From: an uncultured Bacteroides sp.
GTDB lineage: Bacteria > Bacteroidota > Bacteroidia > Bacteroidales > Bacteroidaceae
Direction: 5' to 3'
DNA length: 32,183 bases
NCBI GenBank assembly: GCA_944322275.1
Contig: CALUOV010000013.1
Coordinates: forward strand, 1 to 32,183
Part shown: positions 1-8,341 of the stretch, one piece after another
How positions within the stretch are numbered: the first letter of the stretch is position 1
How the letters are laid out: every line of letters begins with the position of its first letter
The notes under the pieces: generated by a model
Told to the model about the DNA's origin: nothing
What the model saw: the letters and a program-made list of their open reading frames with translations, nothing else
Databases searched by the model: none
Made by a program: the position numbers and the translations under genes

Positions 1-1031
1 TCCAAACTGTTGTAGCGGAGTATGCCTTCGTCTTGCCCGCAACGGAGGTAGTAATCCTCTATTTTCTGTAAGGCGGATACCAGAGCTTCCGGACGATAGT
101 GTTTATAAGCCAGAAGTTCTAAAGCCAGTTGATCGGCTTCCACATCTTGTTTTTCAGAATAATTCAGCCCGAAACGATTGATAACCGGTGCACATACCAA
201 AGAAATGATGGCGCCCATATCTGCTATAAGGCTAGTGCCGAAGTAGCGATCATCACCCGTGACATAATAATCATAGGTGAGCATCTGAGAGGTAGAGTTG
301 AATACATCGGCCCAAAAAGCAACCCGCTTGGCACGTATCTCAGCCCGGCGAATATTTTTTATCTGATGGTCAAAGAGAAAATGAGCAGCTTCACTAGCCA
401 TAATGGCAGCAAGCTCGTCTTCCGAATCGAGTACGCAAAACAGCCCTGTACTAAGGATGAAGCCTCCGTTAGGTAAGGTAAAAGCCAATGGCTCGGGCGA
501 TTGAATGAGATGTACCTGTAAGTTTCCGTTTTGCCGGGTCCGTATCTGATCGCCACACAGCTTGGCCAACAAGCCTTGGGCAAACGATGCCGCGTAAGCA
601 TCGTCGTAGATAATGTCCCGCAGATTCTCCACATAATCATAACATTCCGCATCTACATCCCGTAACAATTGGTCACTATAATCTCTGCCGTCCCAATATT
701 CGTACAAATGATTTTTCAAGAACATTTGTTGCCAAAATTCCAAGTCAGTATCAGGCTCTGCCAAGTCGATAATATGTATCTGATCGGCCGGCAACAAATG
801 TTGTTGCCCGTCTACCAACAAGACGTAATAGAGTCCTCGCTGATAAACCCCAACATCTCTGTACATGTCCACCAAATCCTGAATGGTGACCTCTGTGCCA
901 GAAGGCCATTTCTCAAATGTTTCATTCAGACTTCCCTTAATGGAAATGGATCCACTCAGACTTCGGTACTTTGCAAATGCACCCGTTGTAACCAACAAGA
1001 TTATAAGACAAAAAGAAAGAATCCGTTTCAT
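1..1031 (-). CDS. M48-like metallopeptidase relative with a broken zinc motif, partial
   Basis: The reverse strand is open from an ATG at 1031 to the window edge (343 codons), so the C-terminus is missing. It starts with a Sec signal peptide (MKRILSFCLIILLVTTGAFA). The stretch EDELAAIMASEAAHFLFDHQ aligns with the active-site helix of M48 peptidases, whose usual form is EDELAAVLGHEIGHVxxRH. A later DVEADQLALELL matches the M48 segment that supplies the third zinc ligand (E298, with D300). In the motif itself the first zinc-binding histidine is serine: S213-E214-A215-A216-H217. Family knowledge says HExxH is needed for catalysis, so this copy is probably inactive or binds something else. The frame is otherwise intact, so it is not simply a decaying gene. 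It is transcribed divergently from the sigma-factor unit. The product is exported, probably periplasmic. Confidence 0.7.
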   Translation of the reverse strand, partial: MKRILSFCLIILLVTTGAFAKYRSLSGSISIKGSLNETFEKWPSGTEVTIQDLVDMYRDVGVYQRGLYYVLLVDGQQHLLPADQIHIIDLAEPDTDLEFWQQMFLKNHLYEYWDGRDYSDQLLRDVDAECYDYVENLRDIIYDDAYAASFAQGLLAKLCGDQIRTRQNGNLQVHLIQSPEPLAFTLPNGGFILSTGLFCVLDSEDELAAIMASEAAHFLFDHQIKNIRRAEIRAKRVAFWADVFNSTSQMLTYDYYVTGDDRYFGTSLIADMGAIISLVCAPVINRFGLNYSEKQDVEADQLALELLAYKHYRPEALVSALQKIEDYYLRCGQDEGILRYNSL

Positions 1032-1058
1032 AACTATAATAGTTGAATTAGACATTTT

Positions 1059-1090
1059 CAAAGATAAGAAAAAGCATGGATTTCTCCAAA
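1059..1090 (-). promoter_or_regulatory. Bacteroides-type promoter of the M48-like gene
   Basis: On the minus strand TTTG (1090-1087), 20 bp, then TATCTTTG (1066-1059) match the Bacteroides primary sigma consensus TTTG / TAnnTTTG at normal spacing. The start codon at 1031 lies about 28 bp downstream of the -7 box. Confidence 0.65.
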
Positions 1091-1098
1091 ATTTTTCG

Positions 1099-1106
1099 TC
1101 TCTTTG
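1099..1106 (+). promoter_or_regulatory. Possible -7 box for the sigma-factor operon
   Basis: TCTCTTTG differs from TAnnTTTG at one base and lies 58 bp before the first start codon of the plus-strand unit. No clear TTTG stands 19-21 bp upstream. A weak or alternative-sigma promoter is possible, including autoregulation by the ECF factor. It sits back to back with the minus promoter at 1059-1090. Confidence 0.3.
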
Positions 1107-1164
1107 CAACCTTATATCAGACTTATTACGTCCAATTCACAAAGAAGAATAACTAAAAATTATA

Positions 1165-1923
1165 ATGATTATGAAACAACTCTTAGTAACCTTCGGCCTG
1201 ATGGCCATAACCTGCTTAGGGCTTCAGGCGGAAAACCGCATCGTGACGGACACTGTAGACGGAAAGAAACGGGTGATTGAACTGCAAGACACCGTAGTGA
1301 ATGGACAGAATATCACTGACACACTGAGTATCACAACCTATGAAAGTGAGGGTGAACCAACTTGGAAAAAATCAGCTGCCAAAATCACATGGGAATCCGA
1401 TAATGAGGAGGATAATGGATATATCTTGGGGCTTGAGAAAAATCTGTGGAACTTGGCTATTGTGCCGATTGTGGCCATTGCCTTCGTCTTCGGTTTGCCA
1501 GCTTTGCTCATTTTCATTATCTTCTACTTCCGCTATAAAAACCGCAAGGCGAAATACCGCTTGGCAGAACAGGCTTTGGCCAGCGGTCAGCAACTGCCTC
1601 CGGAGTTTTTCGAAAGCGTAGAAAAACAAGATTTACGCAGCCGAGGTATCAAGAACATTTTCTTAGGCATAGGACTCTTCATCTTCCTATGGGCACTTAC
1701 CACAGAGTTTGGACTGGGTTGCATAGGTTTGCTGGTCATGTTTACAGGTTTCGGACAAGTGGTCACTTACTTCACCCGGTCAGAAAACCGTCCGGACATA
1801 CACATCAAACGGGACGAAACAACCGGACACCGGGAAGTGAATATTGGCGGAATCGAAATCAGTAACCAAAAGAACGTTTCCTCATCTTCAGACGAAGCAT
1901 CGCAAAATAATCCGCAACAATGA
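1165..1923 (+). CDS. DUF6249-type membrane protein
   Basis: 252 residues. A signal peptide (about 1-22) is followed by a polar extracytoplasmic segment (23-92), a strong membrane span (about 96-123), a basic cytoplasmic stretch rich in K and R (124-162), two closely spaced spans (about 163-180 and 183-203) and a hydrophilic tail. This layout fits the DUF6249 family, which has no known function. The gene is first in a tight unit: its TGA overlaps the ATG of the ECF sigma gene by four bases, so the two are almost certainly translationally coupled. By position it may sense the envelope or modulate the sigma factor, but that is inference. A second in-frame ATG at 1171 is an equally good start. 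Confidence 0.8.
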   Translation: MIMKQLLVTFGLMAITCLGLQAENRIVTDTVDGKKRVIELQDTVVNGQNITDTLSITTYESEGEPTWKKSAAKITWESDNEEDNGYILGLEKNLWNLAIVPIVAIAFVFGLPALLIFIIFYFRYKNRKAKYRLAEQALASGQQLPPEFFESVEKQDLRSRGIKNIFLGIGLFIFLWALTTEFGLGCIGLLVMFTGFGQVVTYFTRSENRPDIHIKRDETTGHREVNIGGIEISNQKNVSSSSDEASQNNPQQ

Positions 1924-2465
1924 ACCAACTCAACGACATAGCGTTGGTGACACAGGTAGTCGTGCTTCGCAATACCCGGGCTTTCGACCAGTTGGTGCGC
2001 AAATATCAGTCGCCCGTCAGGCGGTTCTTCTTAAACCTGACGTGCGGCGACCGGGAGCTAAGCGATGATTTGGCGCAGGAAACGTTCCTCAAAGCCTACA
2101 CCAATATTGCTTCGTTCAAGAATCTATCCAGCTTCTCTACTTGGCTATATCGTATTGCGTATAACGAATTTTATGATTATCTTCGCAGCCGGAAGGATAC
2201 AGATGATTTGGACACCGTCCAAGTAGATGCCAGATACAGTGTCCGGCAGGAGGATATCGGTCAACGGATGGACTTGTACCGTGCACTCGCCACACTAAAA
2301 GAGATAGAACGAACCTGCATCACGTTGTTCTACATGGAAGACCAGAGCATCGATAAGATAGCAGGAATCACCGGATGCCCCGTCGGAACCGTAAAAAGCC
2401 ATCTTTCGAGGGCCAAAGATAAGATGGCAGCCTATTTAAAAAAGAATGGATATGATGGAAAATAA
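1920..2465 (+). CDS. RNA polymerase sigma factor, ECF (sigma-70) family
   Basis: 181 residues, normal length for an ECF sigma. Region 2 spans about 22-88 and includes DLAQETFLKAYTNIASF and the STWLYRIAYNEFYDYLR helix, which bind core polymerase and the -10 element. Region 4 spans about 125-175 with GCPVGTVKSHLSRAKDKM, the helix-turn-helix for the -35 element. No region 1 or 3 is present, as expected. The start overlaps the previous stop by four bases and the end overlaps the next gene by 20 bases, so the three genes form one coupled unit. ECF factors are usually held by a membrane anti-sigma encoded next door. The DUF5056 protein or the DUF6249 protein is the candidate. Its regulon is unknown; its own operon, including the phospholipase D gene, is a likely target. 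Confidence 0.93.
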   Translation: MNQLNDIALVTQVVVLRNTRAFDQLVRKYQSPVRRFFLNLTCGDRELSDDLAQETFLKAYTNIASFKNLSSFSTWLYRIAYNEFYDYLRSRKDTDDLDTVQVDARYSVRQEDIGQRMDLYRALATLKEIERTCITLFYMEDQSIDKIAGITGCPVGTVKSHLSRAKDKMAAYLKKNGYDGK

Positions 2466-2775
2466 CGATAAACTGTTAGAAGACTTCTTTACCGCCAATC
2501 GGCAAGAGATAGCCGATAATGGATTCACCCACCACGTCATGCGTCGCCTGCCCGACCGTAGCGAACGACTGGCACGTATTTGGACTGCGTTATGTTTTAC
2601 ACTGGCCATAGTGTTGTTTGTGGCATTAGACGGAATCGAGCTAATAGGCAACACTCTGCGCGAAACATTCAACGGTTTGTTGGAAAGCGCTGCCCAAGCA
2701 GACCCGCAATCACTGCTCATTACCGGATTGGTGTTATTGTTCTTCCTATATCGGAAAATAGCTTCGTTAGCGTGA
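2446..2775 (+). CDS. DUF5056-type small membrane protein, candidate anti-sigma
   Basis: 109 residues. The N-terminal 44 residues are hydrophilic and probably cytoplasmic (ENNDKLLEDFFTANRQEIAD, then HHVMRRLPDR). Two hydrophobic spans follow (about 45-62 and 88-103). The pattern fits DUF5056 proteins, which sit next to ECF sigma genes in Bacteroides. A short soluble N-terminus on a membrane anchor, encoded directly after an ECF sigma gene, is the usual plan of an anti-sigma factor. There is no recognisable zinc-binding anti-sigma motif (HxxxCxxC), so the role rests on context. The frame begins inside the sigma gene. Start codons at 2446, 2452 and 2455 are possible; 2446 gives a 20-base overlap. 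Confidence 0.75.
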   Translation: MDMMENNDKLLEDFFTANRQEIADNGFTHHVMRRLPDRSERLARIWTALCFTLAIVLFVALDGIELIGNTLRETFNGLLESAAQADPQSLLITGLVLLFFLYRKIASLA

Positions 2776-2793
2776 GAACCGGAATCGCAAGGC

Positions 2794-4047
2794 ATGAGAA
2801 TGACAAAGTGTAAACATACCATATTATTATATATAGCACTGTGCCTGCTGACATCCGTCAGTCCGTCTTCCATCTTCGCTCAAAGCGACAGTCTCATGCG
2901 ACAAGGGCTAAAGGAGATGGGTGCGCCGATAGCGGGCAACAATCGGGTGGAACTACTGATGAGTGGGCATGACAAGTTTATTGATTTGTTCGATGCCATT
3001 CGCCAGGCCCGTCATCACATTCATTTGGAATATTTCAACTTTCGTAATGACTCTATTGCCAACGCTCTTTTTGACCTGTTAGGGCAGAAGGCAGCCGAGG
3101 GAGTAAAGGTACGTGCCATGTTCGATGCTTTTGGCAATTGGTCGAACAACCGGCCGCTGAAGAAACAACATTTACAGGCCATCCGCGAACGAGGCATCGA
3201 AATAGTCAAATTTGACCCCATCACCTTTCCTTATGTCAACCACGCCTTACACCGCGACCATCGCAAAATCGTAGTCATCGACGGACGTATAGGCTATACC
3301 GGAGGCATGAATATAGCTGACTACTACATTACCGGTACGCCTGAGATCGGCGACTGGCGGGATATGCACATGCATATCGAAGGCGATGTGGTGCGTTACC
3401 TGCAAGGTATCTTTCTGAATATGTGGAACAGCGAGACCGGACAACATATCGGCGGACCGGCCTATTTCCCCGATGCCCCCCAAATACCGGATAGCCTTGC
3501 CTGCGACATAGCTATCGTAGACCGTGTACCCCGCCAGACACCCCGGTCCATCCGTCAGGCCTATGCCACCGCCATCACGGCCGCCAATCATAAGATACAG
3601 ATAGTCAATCCGTATTTTGTGCCTACCAAATCTATTCGGAAAGCCATCAAGAAAGCATTACGTAAAGGAACAGAAGTAGAAATTATGGTGCCTTCCGTAT
3701 CCGATGTGTCATTTACCCCAGACGCCGCACTTTATGTGCTGCACCGTCTAATGAAGAAAGGTGCCCAAATATATCTCTTCAACGGAGGTTTCCACCATTC
3801 CAAAATCATGATGGTGGACAGTACATTCTGTACCGTAGGCACAGCCAACCTGAACAGCCGCAGTTTGCGTTACGACTACGAGACCAATGCTTTTATCTTT
3901 ACACCCGAGACAACCGGAGAGCTCATCGGAATGTTTGAAGAAGATAAATTGAATAGCACCCGGCTGACACCGGAAGTTTGGAAGAAGCGTTCAGCCTGGA
4001 AAAAATTCGTAGGTTGGGTAGGCAATCTGCTGACTCCTTTCCTATAG
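2794..4047 (+). CDS. Exported phospholipase D / cardiolipin synthase-type protein
   Basis: 417 residues with two phospholipase D half-domains. Each carries a complete HxKxxxxD motif: H156-K158-D163 (HRKIVVID, followed by GRIGYTGGMN) and H335-K337-D342 (HSKIMMVD, followed by TVGTANLNSRS). The paired histidines form and break a phosphatidyl-enzyme intermediate. Cardiolipin synthases use it to join two phosphatidylglycerols. Unlike classic ClsA, the N-terminus is not a pair of membrane spans but a Sec signal-like segment ending near SIFAQSD (about 1-30), so the enzyme probably works in the periplasm. The gene follows the DUF5056 gene by 18 bp and is the last gene of the ECF unit, which suggests control of membrane phospholipid composition by envelope stress (inference). 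Phosphatidyltransferase is the best guess; hydrolase is possible. Confidence 0.88.
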   Translation: MRMTKCKHTILLYIALCLLTSVSPSSIFAQSDSLMRQGLKEMGAPIAGNNRVELLMSGHDKFIDLFDAIRQARHHIHLEYFNFRNDSIANALFDLLGQKAAEGVKVRAMFDAFGNWSNNRPLKKQHLQAIRERGIEIVKFDPITFPYVNHALHRDHRKIVVIDGRIGYTGGMNIADYYITGTPEIGDWRDMHMHIEGDVVRYLQGIFLNMWNSETGQHIGGPAYFPDAPQIPDSLACDIAIVDRVPRQTPRSIRQAYATAITAANHKIQIVNPYFVPTKSIRKAIKKALRKGTEVEIMVPSVSDVSFTPDAALYVLHRLMKKGAQIYLFNGGFHHSKIMMVDSTFCTVGTANLNSRSLRYDYETNAFIFTPETTGELIGMFEEDKLNSTRLTPEVWKKRSAWKKFVGWVGNLLTPFL

Positions 4048-4065
4048 TCTTCCTTTATATTAATA

Positions 4066-4106
4066 CAGACCTTGCTCGTGCAGTATATTTGCGATGGCAA
4101 AGTCTG
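4066..4106 (-). terminator. Weak hairpin between convergent genes
   Basis: CAGACCTTGC (4066-4075) and GCAAAGTCTG (4097-4106) form a 10-bp inverted repeat with one mismatch. In minus-strand RNA the mismatch is a G-U pair, and the RNA continues with an A/U-rich stretch. It may end the efflux operon, but there is no clean U-run. Confidence 0.3.
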
Positions 4107-4137
4107 CATAACTTCTCAATGCCGGATGCTATACAAC

Positions 4138-5730
4138 TTATTTTTTAACGGTAAAGGATTCAACAATCATTTTCCGGATTTTTTGCCAACTCGGTATTTG
4201 CTTGAGTTCCCTGCGTATCGGGGCATCGTACAACAGAAACAGCAAAAAGAGGAAAATACAGGCGTAGGCCGTCCATCCATAGATTTGCTTGACGCTTATT
4301 GCTGACATTTGCGACAGGAAAGTTTCCATATAATGGGGGATATGGATAGATATCCTGCTTGAAGCCACACGGTCTATGGCCGCTCCATAACGGGCTATGT
4401 TGTCGGGCAGGTAGTAAGCCAGTCCCCGCGTATAAATAGCCGCTCCGACTACACCGCCCATGACCATGTGCAACATGTTGAATACGGACAACGCCTGAAA
4501 GAAATGCTGGAAACTCATAATCTCTTCCAGACAGGTCATAAACGTGGCGCTAAGTACGGCATACGCAAAGCCGCGACAAAATATCAGCGGATAAAACCGG
4601 ATAATATGAATGTCGGATGAAACCAAGAAATAGCTTCCCAACAGATAGCATATGAGCCCTCCAAGGCCTACAATAATCAGTCGCAGATAGTTGAAGCGTC
4701 TTACATGCATCCACCAATAGGCGAACAGACATCCCGCCAAGACTCCGGCAAGCGCCGGCCAATCCAATTGCACACTTGTCATCGTGCCGTAACGCATCAC
4801 TTCCGCCAACCAGACCTCTTCCAACACATGCTCAGTGGCAAGGAACATCTCCACCAAGGTTATCAGAATAAGTATGGGCAGCAAATGGCGGTAGGTCCAC
4901 ATCTTCGGTTCAAAAAAGGGGTGACGGATGGTAAACATGCGCCAAATACAAAAGAAGAACGTCACAATAACGGCCATACTCAACCGGCAGATGACCGAGC
5001 TGTTCCACCAGTCGTACCAATCGCCGTAATTGAACAGATACGCAATTTCAAGTAAGAGCGTCGCCCAAAGTATCGCTCCCAACCAATCTATACCAAACAA
5101 AGGAAGTTTCTTGAACATCCGGAAATGGCGCGTACAGATGGTCAGCATCAGCAGGTCGAGCATCATGACACCGCAAATGAACAATTGCATGTAGTCCCAA
5201 TGGTAATAGTACATCAGGCTGGTAGCAAGCAAGTCGGACAGTTGCATGCTTCCTAAGATGACGATATGCAGCATGGGAAAGAACACGGTGAAGTCGCGTG
5301 TCGGTGTCATCCAAAGCTGGATGTTGGACATGCATTCAAACGTGCCTTGTATCTTGCACATGCCTTCGATGAAGCACACCAGCCAAAGCAGGGGCAAGAA
5401 CGTGATGTATGGGACAAGCAGGTTACATAGCAGGACGCCCGTAGCCGCCGCGCACAGCAATGTCTTGTTCGTGAAACGGAACTTCATGCGGAACAACAGA
5501 GGGAAATAGATGGCCATTCCCACCAGATTCGCGTAAAGACACATCAGGAGGTCTTCCCGCATCAGGGTCGTTTCGCCCATCATCTGGTTCAATGTGCCCA
5601 AATAAAGCCCGCCGGAGAACTGGAAAGTAACGGCAAGAAACACATACATCCAAGGCCGCATCCGTTCGGGGACAAAGCTCCTGAACATCGGCATGGAGAA
5701 AGGGGGGAGAGTTGATGTTGCCCGGCTCAT
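4138..5730 (-). CDS. MFS drug efflux pump, EmrB/DHA2-like
   Basis: 530 residues with roughly 14 hydrophobic segments, the size and plan of the 14-span DHA2 transporters (EmrB, QacA). It opens with a short cytoplasmic tail and the first span near residue 28. Family knowledge: EmrB-type pumps use the proton gradient to expel hydrophobic drugs or bile-like compounds, handing them to an EmrA adaptor and a TolC channel. The start codon lies one base beyond the stop of the adaptor gene, so the two are coupled. It is the last gene of the TolC-adaptor-pump operon. The sequence is far from textbook EmrB and the classic MFS motif A is not obvious, so the substrate cannot be named. The TolC and EmrA-like partners support an efflux role. 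Confidence 0.82.
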   Translation of the reverse strand: MSRATSTLPPFSMPMFRSFVPERMRPWMYVFLAVTFQFSGGLYLGTLNQMMGETTLMREDLLMCLYANLVGMAIYFPLLFRMKFRFTNKTLLCAAATGVLLCNLLVPYITFLPLLWLVCFIEGMCKIQGTFECMSNIQLWMTPTRDFTVFFPMLHIVILGSMQLSDLLATSLMYYYHWDYMQLFICGVMMLDLLMLTICTRHFRMFKKLPLFGIDWLGAILWATLLLEIAYLFNYGDWYDWWNSSVICRLSMAVIVTFFFCIWRMFTIRHPFFEPKMWTYRHLLPILILITLVEMFLATEHVLEEVWLAEVMRYGTMTSVQLDWPALAGVLAGCLFAYWWMHVRRFNYLRLIIVGLGGLICYLLGSYFLVSSDIHIIRFYPLIFCRGFAYAVLSATFMTCLEEIMSFQHFFQALSVFNMLHMVMGGVVGAAIYTRGLAYYLPDNIARYGAAIDRVASSRISIHIPHYMETFLSQMSAISVKQIYGWTAYACIFLFLLFLLYDAPIRRELKQIPSWQKIRKMIVESFTVKK

Positions 5731-5731
5731 G

Positions 5732-6766
5732 TCAATACTTCACTTTACATTCTACATTGAATCCGGCTCGCAGGCGGCTCACATTGTCTGCATCATTGCC
5801 TTGCAGACGGATGCGGACAGGAACCCGTTGCTCCACCTTGACGAAGTTGCCCGTGGCATTGTCCTGCGGTATGAGGGAAAAGGAAGCTCCCGTAGCATCG
5901 GATATGGACTCCACTATACCTTTATAGACTATGCCCGGAACGGCATCGGCCGTAAAGGTGACCGCCGCACCTTCTTTAATATGGGGAAGCTGCGTCTCCC
6001 GGTAGTTGGCAATGACCCACAGGTCGCTGTTGTCCACGATGTCCACCATCGTCTGTCCCGGCTGTACCAGCTGGCCTTCGTGTATATCCTTGCGTCCGGT
6101 CACGCCATCGCAGGTCGCGACAACGACCGTATAGGACAAATTCAACCGGGTCAAATCTACGGCGGCTTGCGCCAGACGGATAGCGGCCTCGTTTTGCCCC
6201 AGCCGACGCGTCTGCTCGTCTTTGGAAAGAGAAGTGGAGTGCCTCATGCGAAGCACCTGCTCGTAGCGGGCATCGATGGCATCGTATGCGGTCTTTACGT
6301 TGTCATATTGCTGCCGGGTGACAGCATCCTCTTCCAACAGCTTCTTGTACCGTTGTAACTCACGCTCCGCATTGGCCCGCTGCACACGGACCTCCTCTAT
6401 GGTAGCGTCATTGACGCTCAGATTGTTCTGTGTGGTGGCTATCCCCGCATGGGTGACTTGCTGGCCCGCCAATGCGTTTGCCAAATCGGCCTCGGCTTGT
6501 GCCAGACGCAGTCTGAACTCCGCGTCTTCAATCACAAGCAATGTGTCGCCTTTGTGTATCGGCTTGTATTCCTCGAAATAAATCTTCTTAATGAAGCCTT
6601 GTACCCGTGTGTTGACGGGAGTGATGTGTTGTCTCACTTGGGCATTATCCGTATATTCCACGTTTCCCAAATGAAGGAAACGCGAGCAGACGTATCCAAT
6701 GCCTATCACCAGCAATGTTATAATCACTGTGTTATAAATCAACTTCTTAGTCTTTCTTGTAATCAT
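5732..6766 (-). CDS. EmrA/HlyD-type membrane fusion protein
   Basis: 344 residues. One N-terminal membrane anchor (about 9-27) is followed by the EmrA signature EYTDNAQV, a first biotinyl-lipoyl half near residues 48-75, a long coiled-coil hairpin (about 78-205), the second lipoyl half (VVVATCDGVTGRKDIHEGQL), and a beta-barrel domain ending with NFVKVEQRVPVRI, which is highly typical of EmrA. The protein bridges the inner-membrane MFS pump and the outer-membrane TolC protein. It is second in the operon: 261 bp separate it from tolC and one base from the pump gene. That gap is unusually long for such an operon and holds a palindromic repeat array. Confidence 0.92.
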   Translation of the reverse strand: MITRKTKKLIYNTVIITLLVIGIGYVCSRFLHLGNVEYTDNAQVRQHITPVNTRVQGFIKKIYFEEYKPIHKGDTLLVIEDAEFRLRLAQAEADLANALAGQQVTHAGIATTQNNLSVNDATIEEVRVQRANAERELQRYKKLLEEDAVTRQQYDNVKTAYDAIDARYEQVLRMRHSTSLSKDEQTRRLGQNEAAIRLAQAAVDLTRLNLSYTVVVATCDGVTGRKDIHEGQLVQPGQTMVDIVDNSDLWVIANYRETQLPHIKEGAAVTFTADAVPGIVYKGIVESISDATGASFSLIPQDNATGNFVKVEQRVPVRIRLQGNDADNVSRLRAGFNVECKVKY

Positions 6767-6853
6767 AATGTTATCTTTATTTTGTTCCTAATTATTCATT
6801 TGAAAGTGAATATACCCTCTGCCTGCCCATTCACACACTACGTTTCATAAGAA

Positions 6854-6960
6854 GTGAAGGCTTCACACCTACTCATGTTTTTAGTGTGAAGGTGTCACAT
6901 CCGTACTGTGAAGGCTTCACACCCGTACTGTGAGGGTTTCACATCGCTACTGTGAAAGGA
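6854..6960. repeat. 22-bp palindromic tandem repeat array in the efflux operon
   Basis: Units start at 6854, 6886, 6908 and 6930, with a truncated fifth at 6952. The last full units repeat every 22 bp. The best unit starts GTGAAGGCTTCAC, which is self-complementary apart from the central base, and ends ACCCGTACT. Unit 2 (GTGAAGGTGTCAC) and unit 4 (GTGAGGGTTTCAC) vary within the arms. Unit 1 is set off by 12 extra bases. A perfect hairpin GATACG-TCCT-CGTATC follows at 6980-6995 on the tolC side. The array lies inside the tolC-adaptor transcript. It could be a stacked operator, an RNA folding element that adjusts adaptor and pump expression, or a dispersed intergenic repeat. Confidence 0.75.
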
Positions 6961-7027
6961 AGAAGGAGCAGGGAATCTCGATACGTCCTCGTATCCGGCA
7001 GTCACAATACCCCTTCGGACTGAGGAT

Positions 7028-8341
7028 TTAGAGTGTGTGTGTGATATATTTCATTTTGTAGTAATTGTACAAGATGTTGATGCGGGCGTTCACCAGCCCC
7101 AGGTCGGCACTGAGCTTCATGTTGCTGGCGTCCAGCATGTCGGTCAGCAGCGCCATCTCGTTCTTATAGCGGTTGTCCGTCACGCTGTAGTTCTCATCCG
7201 CCAGCTTTACGCTGTTCTCTTGTGTCCGCAGGTCGGTGAAGGCTGTCAAGAAGTTCACGTAACCTTCCTGCACGGCGTTTCCTACTTGTTCCTGCACCAG
7301 CTGATGCCGTTCTTGCGCCCTTCGGACATTCAGACGCGCCTGTTTCAGCTTCCTGTTGTTCTTGAAGAGCGAAGAGAGGTTGTATTTCACTCCTATCCCT
7401 ATATACCAATAATTGAAGTTGTTGTCCAACACAGGCACTTCGATGGTGATAGGGCCGTCCAAATGGTCGGCGGCGACAAGGGAAATGTGGGGGAGGCGTT
7501 CGGAGCGTTCCTGCTTCACCTTCTGCTCGTTCATTTGGATGTCCGCCTGCGATTGTTTTAATAAGATGTTGTTACCTGCGGCCATGTTCTGCCAATCTTC
7601 TTCCGTCAGGGTCAGGATTTGCCGCTCCAGCAAGGAAGTGTCAGGCGCTATTTCCGTGTTTTCAGGCAGATGCAAGGTGGTGACCAGTTGGTGATTGGCT
7701 ATCTGACGCGCGTCCTTGACTCTTGACAGCTGTAAGTTCAGTTGCTCCTTTTGCAGTTCATAGCGTGTGATGTCACTCTTGAGAACCGTACCCTGCTCCC
7801 TGCAGGCTTTCATGTTGGCGATGACCTCCTTGGTCAGTTCCATGTTCTTCTGCAACACGCGGATTTGATTGTCCAGTTTATAAAGGTCCAGGTAATGCCC
7901 TGCCAGCAAGAAGCGTATCTCTTGCACATTCTTCTGCAAGTCAAGTTCGGCCAACAGTTTCCCCAGTTCCGCCTGCCTGATGCCACTGCTTATCGCTCCT
8001 CCCGCATAGATGACCTGTTGCGCCTCCAGCGCGAAGTTATTGCCGAAGTGAGGCATGTCCACCGTTGTGGCGTTGCCAAAATCTCTGTCCCACAACTTGC
8101 CGTTGCCCCAATAGCTGGCGGAAAGGGACACGCTCACGTCCGGAAGCCGTTGCGCCTTGGCTGCTTTCAACGCTTCACCGGCGGCTTCCGTTCCTGTCCG
8201 GTAAGTCTGAATACTCTTGCTCTGTTCGTCCGCCAGACGGAACAGTTCCTCTATGCCCATCTGCCGAGTCTGGGCACATAAACCCTGGCTGCACAGGACC
8301 GCGACATACAGCAGCCCCATGAGCCTTTTCTTTTTGCTCAT
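7028..8341 (-). CDS. TolC-family outer membrane efflux protein
   Basis: 437 residues: a signal peptide ending about LCAQ (residue 24), then two tandem outer-membrane efflux repeats built of long amphipathic helices, with conserved pieces such as SLSASYWGNG, ALEAQQVIYAGGAISSGIRQAE and YNLSSLFKNNRKLKQARLNVRRAQER. Length and layout are usual for TolC/OprM proteins of Bacteroidetes. There is no lipobox. It is the first gene of the tripartite operon and gives the export channel across the outer membrane and periplasm. The 5' leader is probably about 165 bases if the TAATTTCG at 8515-8508 is the -7 box. No transcriptional regulator gene is next to the operon. Confidence 0.92.
   Translation of the reverse strand: MSKKKRLMGLLYVAVLCSQGLCAQTRQMGIEELFRLADEQSKSIQTYRTGTEAAGEALKAAKAQRLPDVSVSLSASYWGNGKLWDRDFGNATTVDMPHFGNNFALEAQQVIYAGGAISSGIRQAELGKLLAELDLQKNVQEIRFLLAGHYLDLYKLDNQIRVLQKNMELTKEVIANMKACREQGTVLKSDITRYELQKEQLNLQLSRVKDARQIANHQLVTTLHLPENTEIAPDTSLLERQILTLTEEDWQNMAAGNNILLKQSQADIQMNEQKVKQERSERLPHISLVAADHLDGPITIEVPVLDNNFNYWYIGIGVKYNLSSLFKNNRKLKQARLNVRRAQERHQLVQEQVGNAVQEGYVNFLTAFTDLRTQENSVKLADENYSVTDNRYKNEMALLTDMLDASNMKLSADLGLVNARINILYNYYKMKYITHTL

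Noticed and set aside
6854-6960. CRISPR array
   Set aside because: Units of 22 bp are directly adjacent and vary in sequence; there are no spacers of constant length and no cas genes.
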